The notes below the pieces were generated by a model. That model did not search any database. It saw only the letters and a list, made by a program, of their open reading frames with translations, and had not been told where the DNA came from. A stretch of 64,000 nucleotides of DNA. It comes from Cetobacterium sp. 2A (GTDB lineage Bacteria > Fusobacteriota > Fusobacteriia > Fusobacteriales > Fusobacteriaceae). Positions 1 through 8,169 of this stretch are shown piece by piece. Location: NCBI RefSeq assembly GCF_014250685.1, contig NZ_JACFAJ010000006.1, forward strand, positions 310,001 to 374,000, given 5' to 3'. Position numbers and translations under genes: made by a program. Position 1 is the first letter of the stretch, and each line of letters opens with the position of its first letter.

Positions 1-1624
1 GCTTAACCTGAGTTGGTGCTAACCAAGTTGGGAATGCTCCTGCATAGTGTTCAATTAAGATTCCCATAAATCTCTCAAGAGAACCATAAACAACTCTATG
101 AATCATAACAGGTCTATGCTTTTCTCCATCTTCTCCTATATAACTCATATCGAATCTTTCTGGTAAGTTAAAGTCTAATTGGATAGTTCCACACTGCCAA
201 GTTCTTCCAATCGCATCTTTTATTTTAAAGTCAAGTTTAGGACCATAGAATGCTCCATCTCCCGGATTTAATTTATAATCCATACCTATATTTTTAAGAG
301 CTCCTTCTAAAGCTGCTTCAGCCTTCTCCCAAATTTCTGGAGCACCGATAGCTTTTTCAGGTTTAGTTGAAAGTTCAATATGGTATTCAAATCCAAATAG
401 TCCTCTGTAGAACTTATCTATTAAGTTTATAACTCCGATTATTTCTGATTCAATTTGATCTGGAGTCATAAATATATGAGCATCATCTTGAGTAAAGTTT
501 CTAACTCTCATAAGTCCATGTAAGGCTCCTGAGAATTCATGTCTGTGAACTATTCCTAATTCTCCAGCTCTTATTGGTAAATCTTTATATGAGTGAAGTC
601 CATTTTTGTAAACTAAAACTCCTCCTGGACAGTTCATAGGTTTTACAGCAAATTCTACATTATCAATTTCTGAAGTGTACATATTTTCTCTGTAGTTCAT
701 CCAATGTCCTGAAGTTTCCCAAAGCTCTTTATTTAGCATGATTGGAGTACTTATCATTTCGTATCCAGCTCTCTCATGTTCTTTTCTCCATAAATCAGTT
801 AGAACATTTCTCATATTCATTCCTTTTGGTAAGAAGAATGGGAATCCTGGTCCAAAATCACTTGTAAAGAATAGTTCTAATTCTTTTCCTAATCTTCTAT
901 GATCTCTTTTTTCTGCCTCTTCTAAGAATTTCAGATGAGCTTTTAGTTTAGTTTCATCTGAAAAAGCAAATCCATAAATTCTTTGAAGCATTTTATTGTT
1001 TGAGTCTCCTCTCCAATATGCTCCAGCTACTGATTTTAATTTAAAAGCTTTTAAATATGATGTTGAAGGTACATGAGGTCCTCTGCATAAGTCCATGAAG
1101 TTTCCTTGCTTATAGAAACTTAACATTTCTCCTTCAGGAATAGATTCTATTATCTCAACTTTATAATTTTCTCCAAGATTTCTAAAATGCTCAATAGCAG
1201 CTTCTCTACTCATTATTTCTTTATCTATTTTTATATTTTCTTTAACAATTTTTTTCATTTCAGCTTCTATTTTATCTAAATCTTCATCAGTAAATTGAAG
1301 ATTAGGATCAAAGTCATAATAGAATCCATTTTCAATAGCTGGACCTATAGCAACTTTTGTTCCTGGGAATAATCTAGTTACAGCTTGCGCCATAAGGTGA
1401 GCTGTTGAGTGTCTTATTATCTCTTCTCCCTCTTCTGAATCAGCAGTAATCAGTTCAACTTTTGCATCTCTATCAAGCTTGTAACTCATATCAACAAGCT
1501 CTCCATCAACTTTTGCTCCTAACGCCTTTTTAGCTAAAGAGTTGCTTATACTTTTCGCTATTTCAAACATATTTACAGAGTTTTCAAACTCTTTTATATC
1601 TCCACTTGGTAATATTACTTTCAT
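1..1624 (-). CDS. thrS: Threonyl-tRNA synthetase, 3' end outside the window
   Basis: This class II aminoacyl-tRNA synthetase charges tRNA-Thr in the cytoplasm. About 541 N-terminal residues are present of a family that usually has about 640; the anticodon-binding end runs off the left edge. The order is a TGS domain (about 1-60, starting [17 protein letters not shown]), the editing domain with [10 protein letters not shown], then the catalytic core with MNCPGG, the motif 2 region [11 protein letters not shown] and [12 protein letters not shown]. The ATG at 1624 follows an AGGTGA ribosome site. It lies 30 bp downstream of lptD on the same strand, so the two could be co-transcribed. The identification is secure; only the C-terminus is unseen. 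Confidence 0.97.
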   Translation of the reverse strand, partial: MKVILPSGDIKEFENSVNMFEIAKSISNSLAKKALGAKVDGELVDMSYKLDRDAKVELITADSEEGEEIIRHSTAHLMAQAVTRLFPGTKVAIGPAIENGFYYDFDPNLQFTDEDLDKIEAEMKKIVKENIKIDKEIMSREAAIEHFRNLGENYKVEIIESIPEGEMLSFYKQGNFMDLCRGPHVPSTSYLKAFKLKSVAGAYWRGDSNNKMLQRIYGFAFSDETKLKAHLKFLEEAEKRDHRRLGKELELFFTSDFGPGFPFFLPKGMNMRNVLTDLWRKEHERAGYEMISTPIMLNKELWETSGHWMNYRENMYTSEIDNVEFAVKPMNCPGGVLVYKNGLHSYKDLPIRAGELGIVHRHEFSGALHGLMRVRNFTQDDAHIFMTPDQIESEIIGVINLIDKFYRGLFGFEYHIELSTKPEKAIGAPEIWEKAEAALEGALKNIGMDYKLNPGDGAFYGPKLDFKIKDAIGRTWQCGTIQLDFNLPERFDMSYIGEDGEKHRPVMIHRVVYGSLERFMGILIEHYAGAFPTWLAPTQVK

Positions 1625-1654
1625 CTTTTCACCTCTAAATTTTATCATTATTTT

Positions 1655-4600
1655 TTATTCAATCTCGTCAATACTAATTCCATCAAATAGATATGTATTT
1701 GGAGAGACGTTATTACTTGTATCTGATTTTGCACCAAGACCAAAAATTGGAGTTTCTGGGAAAGTAAGAAGTTTAAATTGAAGTGCAACTTGCCATTCAT
1801 GACCTCTTGTTCCATAGTCATATTCTCTTACATATGCTATAGCCCATTCATAGTATCCAAATTCTTTCCCTATTTCAACACCTACACCATCTAGCGTTTT
1901 CTTTCCGTAATCTGTAGTATCAGTATTTTGTACTCCATTTAATCCATCTAAGAATTTAACGTAAGTTTTTACTCTCCAACCTTCACTTGGTTTTCCTATT
2001 TTAGCATGTAAACTAACTTCATGTTCTTTTTCAGAATCTTGCCAAATATCTCCACCATTCCAGAAAGATTTTTGATTATATATATATCCAATTCCATATC
2101 TGTTATATGAATAGAATAATCTTCCTTCAACTTCTTCTAACGATTTCCAATAATCTCCAGTCATATCATATCTTTTCTCATTTTTTTGAAGCATTATAGA
2201 TGTTGATAGACTTTGCTTATAATCTCCAAAATATATTCTATCATCCATGATGCTATTCAAATTAAATCTTGTAGATTCTCTATCATTGGCTCTATCTTTT
2301 AGTATATTTCTAACTCTATCCAACTCCACTTGTGAGAGCTCATTAGGAGATTTTTTATACTCAGACGCTGCGTATCCAACCAATTCTTGATCTGTGAATC
2401 TTTTATCTCTGTAATCATATCTCAAATATAGTACATCCGAATTCCAACGTTCAACATCTGGATTTTCATCTGTACGTTTATACTCCTCGTAGCTGGCCTT
2501 ATAGAAATGCTCTACATCTCCGCCATCTAAATACGATACTGAGTATATTTTATTTTTAAGATTTATTTCAGATTTATCTTCGGTAATATTATATCTCTTA
2601 TCACTACCTTCAGTATATTCTAAATTAAGTTTATTTTCTCCAAAATTCTTAATATATCCATAAATATCTTCATTGATTTTCTCTCTCGAGTTGTCAGTTG
2701 AATAATTATAGTCATTGTTATAAGGTAAAATATCAAAAATATTAGATTTTATTTGCTGATTTCTATAGTAAAAATTATTTGTATTGTATGTATAATTTAC
2801 ACCATAATTTCTAAATGTCAAATCATTATAATTTTCTCTATTTGTATTTTCATCTGTATATCTTTTATTTTCTTTGTAATCTAAGCTTAAGATATTCTCT
2901 TCGTCAATTTTAAAATCAATTTTATGTTCTATAATTTCTCCAGATTTTTCATCATCGTAAGCTCTTTTTAACTCTGTATAATTTACATTATAAATAGTCT
3001 CTGTATTTCCAAAATCAAAAGTAACAGTATCAAAAAATTCATTTTTATTTTCTTTGTGATATAGTCTAATTGTTTCCGTCATATTCCCTTCATCTGAAGA
3101 GCTATAATCGTAATTTTGATTAAAATATTTAAATTTATTTGTAACGCCTATATCTGCAAATCTATTTCTATTCCAAGTATTATCATATAGAGGAACCTCG
3201 TATGTAACGCCGATTTGGCTTCTAGTTGAAGAATCTCCTGTTGAAACTTTTTTACCATTATCTCCATATTTAAAATCTGTATCTGAATATGTGTATCCTT
3301 TACTATATTCATCAAATCTCAAATTTCCCTCTACTGCTAAAGTTCCTAAAACTCCCATTCTAAATCTATCTTGGGCTAAACCTATTTCATAGAAACTTGA
3401 ATCATTTATATATTTTTTATAAGCATCATTGTTACTGTCATCGTCACTGTTAGGATAATTATAAATTCCTTTTCTATCCCAAATTTCTTCATGAGTTTGT
3501 CCACCAGCTAATGTAAGTCTGGTATAATTTTTTCTAAATTCTACGAATCCTCTTTGTTCATCGTATTTATTATATATAATATTTTCATATCTATTAAACT
3601 GTTTATCTCTTTCATTATTAAAAATTACATCTTCTCTAAAAGGATCATTTTCTAAATCTAATTTTTGTTCTATAAATTTGTAATCAAATCCAACTTTATA
3701 TTTTGAATCTCCAATAAAATCATACTCTCCAGCTACTAAACTTAAGTCTCTGTTATCATATATAGAGTACTGTGATACAGTCCACGGTGTATAATTTAGT
3801 GGAATTCCTGAAATAGTTTGTTCTGATAAATTTTTTAAATTAGGATCTCTTTCCCAAGAATTTAACTTTCTATATTTATCTCCAGATTTATCATCATATT
3901 TTATAGAGTAAGTATATTTTTTATCTACAAAATTAAATCCAAATGCCTCAGATTTTGATTCTAAATCTTCTGGCGTTGAACCAGGATCCATATCGTATAA
4001 ATATTTATAATATCCATTTGCTAAATATCTATCATTCTCTTGTTTTAAAGATACATCGGCAAACAAATCAAAATCTACTGCTGAACCATAACCCAGGTCA
4101 TCTAATTGATCAGCTATTAAAACTCCATAAGCTTTTTTATCAGATATTAATTTAGTTTTAGCCTCAATTGTAATATCCTTACTTTCACCAAGACCTGTAA
4201 GTTTAGTATCTAAAGAATAAAATCCTATGCTATCTCCAAGTTCTGGAATAGGATCATCAGAATCATTATTATTTTTATAGAATTTCCAGTTACTTTCATT
4301 TAATAGTCCTATTCTACTATAATCTTCTATAGCATCTTTTAAAGATGGAATCATATTATATGTAGCATTTCTATAATTAAAGTTTAGCTTTCCATACTCT
4401 CCATCATAATTATGAGAATACTCTCCATCCCATCTATCAAAACTTCTGATTACATCGCTTGAATCAGCTTTTTTTTGAACTAACCAATCTGTAATATTAA
4501 GTCTTGATTCTCCATATTTTTCAGTTTTATACCATGTTTCACTTTTCCCAACTAGAAGTCCCATTCTATCGGCAAACTTTGGAGCAAATCCTCCCTTTAG

Positions 4601-5410
4601 TTTACTATCTCTATCACCATAAAGAGCTCCCCAACTTGTGTACCATCCGTAGTCGTCATCACTTCCCCACATTGGAAATAGTGGAACTGTTGATCCTTGT
4701 CTTATATTAAATCTATACCAAGGTAATTTGAAAGGAATAATATCACTTTCCCCTATGAATAAATCTGAATTGTGAAATGTCACTTGTTTATCAGGTTCAA
4801 TTGTTATCAAATCTGAAGCTAAATGGTATCCTGTTTCAAATGGATTAGCATTAGCTATTATTGCTGGATCTGTTGTAAACCAAGCATTTCTAATAAATAC
4901 TTTACCATTCAAATATTCTGATTTTTCTCCACCAAAATACAATCTGTCATTCGGTTTTTCGGCTCCAGTTACTTGACCTACTTCTAAATATCCAAAACTT
5001 TTTCCAAAACTTCCTTCTGTTCCATCTAAATTAAATTCTCCATCTCTGGCATCTATTTTAAGTTTTCCCGTTGGTTCATCAGCTTCCATAAAAAAAGGTC
5101 CTGTCAAATATGCTCTATTTGCAACTCTATCTCTCCTGGCATTGAAGGCTTTCATTTTTAAAGTTCCATATTTTAAATTAACTCCATCTTTAGAAATTAA
5201 TGTATCATTATTTAAGTCTATCTCAACTTCATTATCATCGTATGCGCTAACAGGAGTACTATCATCAACTTGAATATCAGTGGCATTTTTTCCTGCCTCC
5301 GCTATTGAGTTAAATGTATTTTTTAGCTCTGTCCTTTGACTATTCTCATTAGCCTTTGCTCCCAGCCCTAAGAGTATAAAAGAAGCTACTAAATAGTATC
5401 TTTTTTTCAT
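1655..5410 (-). CDS. lptD: LptD-like LPS-assembly outer membrane protein
   Basis: This is a 1251-residue exported beta-barrel protein, probably the LptD (OstA/Imp) homologue that inserts lipopolysaccharide into the outer leaflet. A signal peptide (KKRYYLVASFILLGLGAKA) is followed by an OstA-like N-terminal region of about 200 residues, for example LISKDGVNLKYGTLKMKAFN. Then comes the conserved transition into the barrel, near residues 225-260 (LPWYRFNIRQGSTVPLFPMW). The rest is repetitive, Tyr/Asn/Asp-rich and strand-like. It is much longer than E. coli LptD (784 aa). I find no cysteine anywhere, so the disulfides that mature E. coli LptD cannot form. No lptE is nearby. A TATAAT box about 40 bp upstream of the ATG suggests its own promoter. 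The family call is good, but function in this organism is inferred. Confidence 0.82.
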   Translation of the reverse strand: MKKRYYLVASFILLGLGAKANENSQRTELKNTFNSIAEAGKNATDIQVDDSTPVSAYDDNEVEIDLNNDTLISKDGVNLKYGTLKMKAFNARRDRVANRAYLTGPFFMEADEPTGKLKIDARDGEFNLDGTEGSFGKSFGYLEVGQVTGAEKPNDRLYFGGEKSEYLNGKVFIRNAWFTTDPAIIANANPFETGYHLASDLITIEPDKQVTFHNSDLFIGESDIIPFKLPWYRFNIRQGSTVPLFPMWGSDDDYGWYTSWGALYGDRDSKLKGGFAPKFADRMGLLVGKSETWYKTEKYGESRLNITDWLVQKKADSSDVIRSFDRWDGEYSHNYDGEYGKLNFNYRNATYNMIPSLKDAIEDYSRIGLLNESNWKFYKNNNDSDDPIPELGDSIGFYSLDTKLTGLGESKDITIEAKTKLISDKKAYGVLIADQLDDLGYGSAVDFDLFADVSLKQENDRYLANGYYKYLYDMDPGSTPEDLESKSEAFGFNFVDKKYTYSIKYDDKSGDKYRKLNSWERDPNLKNLSEQTISGIPLNYTPWTVSQYSIYDNRDLSLVAGEYDFIGDSKYKVGFDYKFIEQKLDLENDPFREDVIFNNERDKQFNRYENIIYNKYDEQRGFVEFRKNYTRLTLAGGQTHEEIWDRKGIYNYPNSDDDSNNDAYKKYINDSSFYEIGLAQDRFRMGVLGTLAVEGNLRFDEYSKGYTYSDTDFKYGDNGKKVSTGDSSTRSQIGVTYEVPLYDNTWNRNRFADIGVTNKFKYFNQNYDYSSSDEGNMTETIRLYHKENKNEFFDTVTFDFGNTETIYNVNYTELKRAYDDEKSGEIIEHKIDFKIDEENILSLDYKENKRYTDENTNRENYNDLTFRNYGVNYTYNTNNFYYRNQQIKSNIFDILPYNNDYNYSTDNSREKINEDIYGYIKNFGENKLNLEYTEGSDKRYNITEDKSEINLKNKIYSVSYLDGGDVEHFYKASYEEYKRTDENPDVERWNSDVLYLRYDYRDKRFTDQELVGYAASEYKKSPNELSQVELDRVRNILKDRANDRESTRFNLNSIMDDRIYFGDYKQSLSTSIMLQKNEKRYDMTGDYWKSLEEVEGRLFYSYNRYGIGYIYNQKSFWNGGDIWQDSEKEHEVSLHAKIGKPSEGWRVKTYVKFLDGLNGVQNTDTTDYGKKTLDGVGVEIGKEFGYYEWAIAYVREYDYGTRGHEWQVALQFKLLTFPETPIFGLGAKSDTSNNVSPNTYLFDGISIDEIE

Positions 5411-5461
5411 CGAAACTCCTCCCCAAGATTTTCTACACTTTTATCAATTATAACATAAAAT

Positions 5462-5490
5462 AAAAAAGGTTGCCAATAGCAACCCTTTTT
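5462..5490 (-). terminator. Rho-independent terminator after trxA
   Basis: The stem GGTTGC/GCAACC with a 5-nt loop is flanked by A-runs and T-runs, and a TTTTTT tract follows on the minus strand. It sits 8 bp past the trxA stop. The minus-strand TATAAT box for lptD comes directly after it, so the terminator separates trxA from lptD. Confidence 0.8.
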
Positions 5491-5497
5491 ATTTTAA

Positions 5498-5818
5498 TTA
5501 GAATGACATTAATTTTTCTACTAATTCTGCTTTCTGTCTTAGACCAACTAATTGCTCTACTTTTTTTCCATCTTTAAAGATTATCATAGTAGGGATACTT
5601 CTAATTCCGTACTCTACTGCTAAATCTCCACTATCATCTACATTTACTTTTGCTATTTTTACAACTTCTCCCATTTCAACTGCAAGCTCTTCTAATATTG
5701 GAGCTAACATCTTACAAGGACCACACCAGTCAGCCCAAAAGTCAACTAATATTAATCCTTTTGAAGCTATAACCTCTTTTTGAAAGTTTGAAGTATCTAA
5801 ACTCATTATTTTACTCAT
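5498..5818 (-). CDS. trxA: Thioredoxin
   Basis: A 106-residue cytoplasmic thioredoxin that reduces protein disulfides with electrons from thioredoxin reductase. The active site WCGPC is at residues 31-35 in the context VDFWADWCGPCKMLAP, and the cis-proline loop is seen in GIRSIPTMIIF. The length is normal for the family. The ATG at 5818 is preceded by AAGGAGG with 8-nt spacing, which supports it over the internal ATG four codons later. The gene stands alone, 77 bp after tsaB, and ends at its own terminator. No reductase gene is in the window. Confidence 0.97.
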   Translation of the reverse strand: MSKIMSLDTSNFQKEVIASKGLILVDFWADWCGPCKMLAPILEELAVEMGEVVKIAKVNVDDSGDLAVEYGIRSIPTMIIFKDGKKVEQLVGLRQKAELVEKLMSF

Positions 5819-5895
5819 TATATATTCCTCCTTGTATGGACAAATTAAAATAATTTCCTATTGTATCTTACTTTAACATAAGGAAATATCCTTTG

Positions 5896-6594
5896 TCAAA
5901 TATAAGTATTTTTTAATTTTTCTTGATTTTCTTTTTCTCTTTCAGCTTGAGTCTTATTTACATAAAATGGTTCCAATGTGAATAAATTGTCCTCTTTATT
6001 TAAGCTCAACTCAGCTAGTATTGAGGATCTTGGGATATTATTTGATTTTAAATTAAAAATAGCTTTTTCTCCCATAAGTTCAGTTATTAAAGTTTTATTA
6101 GCTTCTGCTCCGTCACCTAAAAATAAGATCTCTTCAGAGCTATCTTTTACTATATCTCTAATTTCTCCATCTAAATATTCCGACTCTCTAACTAAATTAG
6201 AATCAAAATATCTATAGATTGCATAAAATACTCTTTCTTTCCTCGCGTCTAACATGGCTATAATTTTCCCAGTTCTTTTACCTGCCAGCTCTGCTAAAAT
6301 ATCTAGTTCATTAATTCCAACTATTGGTTTTTCTAGAGAATAAGCAAGTCCTTTTGCAACAGCAACACCTATTCTTATCCCAGTAAACGATCCAGGTCCT
6401 GAGCTAACAGCAATTTTATCAATATCTTTTATTTCTTTTTTAGAAAGTTTAAAAAGAGTATCAATTACAACCATAATAGTATCTGAATGATTTTGCTTTA
6501 CATTTAAATTTATTTCTCCTATTACTCCTTCAGTAGAATCATATAAAGCTACTGTTCCTATTTTAGTTGAGGTATCAATTGCTAAAACCAACAT
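5896..6594 (-). CDS. tsaB: tRNA threonylcarbamoyladenosine biosynthesis protein TsaB
   Basis: TsaB is the inactive ASKHA-fold partner of TsaD in making the t6A37 modification of ANN-decoding tRNAs. The 232 residues open with MLVLAIDTSTKIGTVALYD and include AVSSGPGSFTGIRIGVAVAKG and MLDARKERVFYAIY, all typical of the family. The length is normal. Its start overlaps the end of tsaE by 20 bp, so the two are translationally coupled. TsaE is the ATPase of the same complex. The other partners, tsaC/tsaC2 and tsaD, are not in this window. Confidence 0.95.
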   Translation of the reverse strand: MLVLAIDTSTKIGTVALYDSTEGVIGEINLNVKQNHSDTIMVVIDTLFKLSKKEIKDIDKIAVSSGPGSFTGIRIGVAVAKGLAYSLEKPIVGINELDILAELAGKRTGKIIAMLDARKERVFYAIYRYFDSNLVRESEYLDGEIRDIVKDSSEEILFLGDGAEANKTLITELMGEKAIFNLKSNNIPRSSILAELSLNKEDNLFTLEPFYVNKTQAEREKENQEKLKNTYI

Positions 6595-7039
6595 ACTCTA
6601 ACATCTCCCTTTCTTTCTCAGCATTTCCAATATAACTCAATGAAACTTTTCTAGTTTCATCTCCATCATATTGAAACTCTATTTTTATAAATTCTTTAGG
6701 CAATTCAGTCTCTATAATATTAGCCCATTCTATTAAACAAACTCCATCGTTATTTATATAATCTTCATATCCAATTTCATATATCTCGTCACCACTTGAT
6801 AATCTATAAACATCAAAATGATAAAGAGGATATTTTCCAGTTAGATATTCAAGTACATAGTTAAACGTAGGACTTTTTAAAATCTCATCTATTCCGAAAG
6901 CTTTTGCAAATTTTTTAACAAAAGTTGTTTTTCCTGTTCCCAAATCTCCAATTAATGCAATCACACTGTTTTTTTCTACATAAGATGCCATTTTTTCAGC
7001 GAGTATATCCAACTGATTAAAAGTTAAAATTTTTTCCAT
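6575..7039 (-). CDS. tsaE: tRNA threonylcarbamoyladenosine biosynthesis ATPase TsaE
   Basis: This 154-residue P-loop ATPase binds the TsaB-TsaD dimer and is needed for multiple rounds of t6A synthesis. The Walker A motif is GDLGTGKTTF (about residues 31-40). Other family marks are SPTFNYVLEY and YHFDVYRL, followed by CLIEWANII. It overlaps tsaB by 20 bp and lies 11 bp after the heptose adenylyltransferase gene, within the glgP-to-tsaB operon. Confidence 0.95.
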   Translation of the reverse strand: MEKILTFNQLDILAEKMASYVEKNSVIALIGDLGTGKTTFVKKFAKAFGIDEILKSPTFNYVLEYLTGKYPLYHFDVYRLSSGDEIYEIGYEDYINNDGVCLIEWANIIETELPKEFIKIEFQYDGDETRKVSLSYIGNAEKEREMLEYVGFSN

Positions 7040-7050
7040 GTCATTACTTC

Positions 7051-7512
7051 CTATCCTTGAATTTTCTTAACTATATTTGTTGTTGACTTTCCGTGAACAA
7101 ATCCCAAAATTCTAACTTCTCCACCATTCTTTTCAACAATTTTAGTTTCCGGTAAATCTTCTTTTTTATAATCTCCACCCTTCACATGAATTGAAGGTTT
7201 AAGATCATCTATTATTTCCATAGGAGTATCCTCTTCAAATATAACTGTATAATCTACAGCTTTTAATCCACAAAGCATCTCTGATCTATCGATTTCATTA
7301 TTGATTGGTCTACTCTCTCCTTTTAATCTTTTTACAGAACTATCTGAATTTACTCCAACAATTAAAATATCCCCTTGTCTTTTCGCTTCATTTAAATAAG
7401 TTAAATGACCCACATGAAGTATATCAAAACATCCATTTGTAAATACTACTTTTTTTCCCTGTTCTTTTAGTTCCTCTATAACTTTTGTTGCCAATTGTCT
7501 GCTTAAAATCAT
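7051..7512 (-). CDS. rfaE2: D-glycero-beta-D-manno-heptose 1-phosphate adenylyltransferase
   Basis: This 153-residue nucleotidyltransferase corresponds to the C-terminal half of E. coli HldE. It transfers AMP to heptose-1-phosphate to give ADP-heptose for the LPS inner core. The signature motifs are FTNGCFDILHVGHLTYL (HxGH), SVKRLKGESRPIN and STTNIVKKI. The kinase half is absent, so this is the split (RfaE2/HldC) form. An ATG at 7512 follows GGAGGG with good spacing. Presence of this enzyme implies heptose-containing LPS or lipooligosaccharide. Confidence 0.92.
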   Translation of the reverse strand: MILSRQLATKVIEELKEQGKKVVFTNGCFDILHVGHLTYLNEAKRQGDILIVGVNSDSSVKRLKGESRPINNEIDRSEMLCGLKAVDYTVIFEEDTPMEIIDDLKPSIHVKGGDYKKEDLPETKIVEKNGGEVRILGFVHGKSTTNIVKKIQG

Positions 7513-7527
7513 TTTTTCCCTCCAAAA

Positions 7528-8169
7528 TTATTCTAACATCTTTAAGGTTTCAAATATCAAATCTGCTGTTATCCCCCATATTATATCATTTTTATAAGAA
7601 TAGATATATACTTTTCTGGGTGGACTTTTCCAAGATTTATGATATTTTTCTGGAAGGTTCAATGCCTCGGCAGGAAACTCATAAACTTTTCCATCTTTTT
7701 CATAATATGGATGTGTCTCTGTTGTTAACATTTCAATTCTTGGTTTTTGATTCAACGCTTCTTCAAGTGGAAAATATATTACCCTTTCTACTTCATCATC
7801 TTGAACTTTAAACTCATTTTTAGATTTTAAATCTATCATTCCAACATAAGATTCTACAATTATTCCTGTAGGTACTATTAAAGTCCCTAATTTCCCAACC
7901 ACTTTTATTCTTTCTCTAGAAATTCCCATCTCTTCTTCAACTTCTCTTAAACTAGTTTCCAAATATGATTTGTCACTTTCATCATAACGTCCACCAGGAA
8001 ATGAAATTTCTCCACCTTGAGTAATATTCTTAGCTCTTTTTTGCAAAACAAAATAATCTTTACCATTTAATTCTGCAATCAAAACCATAACTCCAGCGCT
8101 TTTATATTTCTCTCTTGATATTATATTATCTTTATTTAATAATTTCTCTTTCAATTTATAAAAATCCAT
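7528..8169 (-). CDS. NUDIX hydrolase, CoA pyrophosphatase-like
   Basis: About 213 residues with the NudL/YeaB arrangement: VLQKRAKNITQGGEISFPGG, then a Nudix box ending SLREVEEEMGI with the metal-binding REXXEE core. Such enzymes split CoA or oxidised CoA into phosphopantetheine and adenosine phosphate, though the exact substrate cannot be read from the sequence. I place the start at the ATG at 8169, which overlaps the glgP stop as TAATG and follows a GAGGG ribosome site. A TTG at 8196 would add nine residues but lacks a good site. It is the second gene of the glgP-to-tsaB operon. Confidence 0.85.
   Translation of the reverse strand: MDFYKLKEKLLNKDNIISREKYKSAGVMVLIAELNGKDYFVLQKRAKNITQGGEISFPGGRYDESDKSYLETSLREVEEEMGISRERIKVVGKLGTLIVPTGIIVESYVGMIDLKSKNEFKVQDDEVERVIYFPLEEALNQKPRIEMLTTETHPYYEKDGKVYEFPAEALNLPEKYHKSWKSPPRKVYIYSYKNDIIWGITADLIFETLKMLE

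Noticed and set aside
3943-4155. Open frames on the plus strand inside lptD
   Set aside because: They are antisense to a long, clearly coding gene and have no ribosome site or family features.
5876-5895. Inverted repeat AAGGA...TCCTT with a TTGACA next to it, between tsaB and trxA
   Set aside because: There is no T-run for a terminator, and no -10 box at the right distance from TTGACA. I could not assign it a role.
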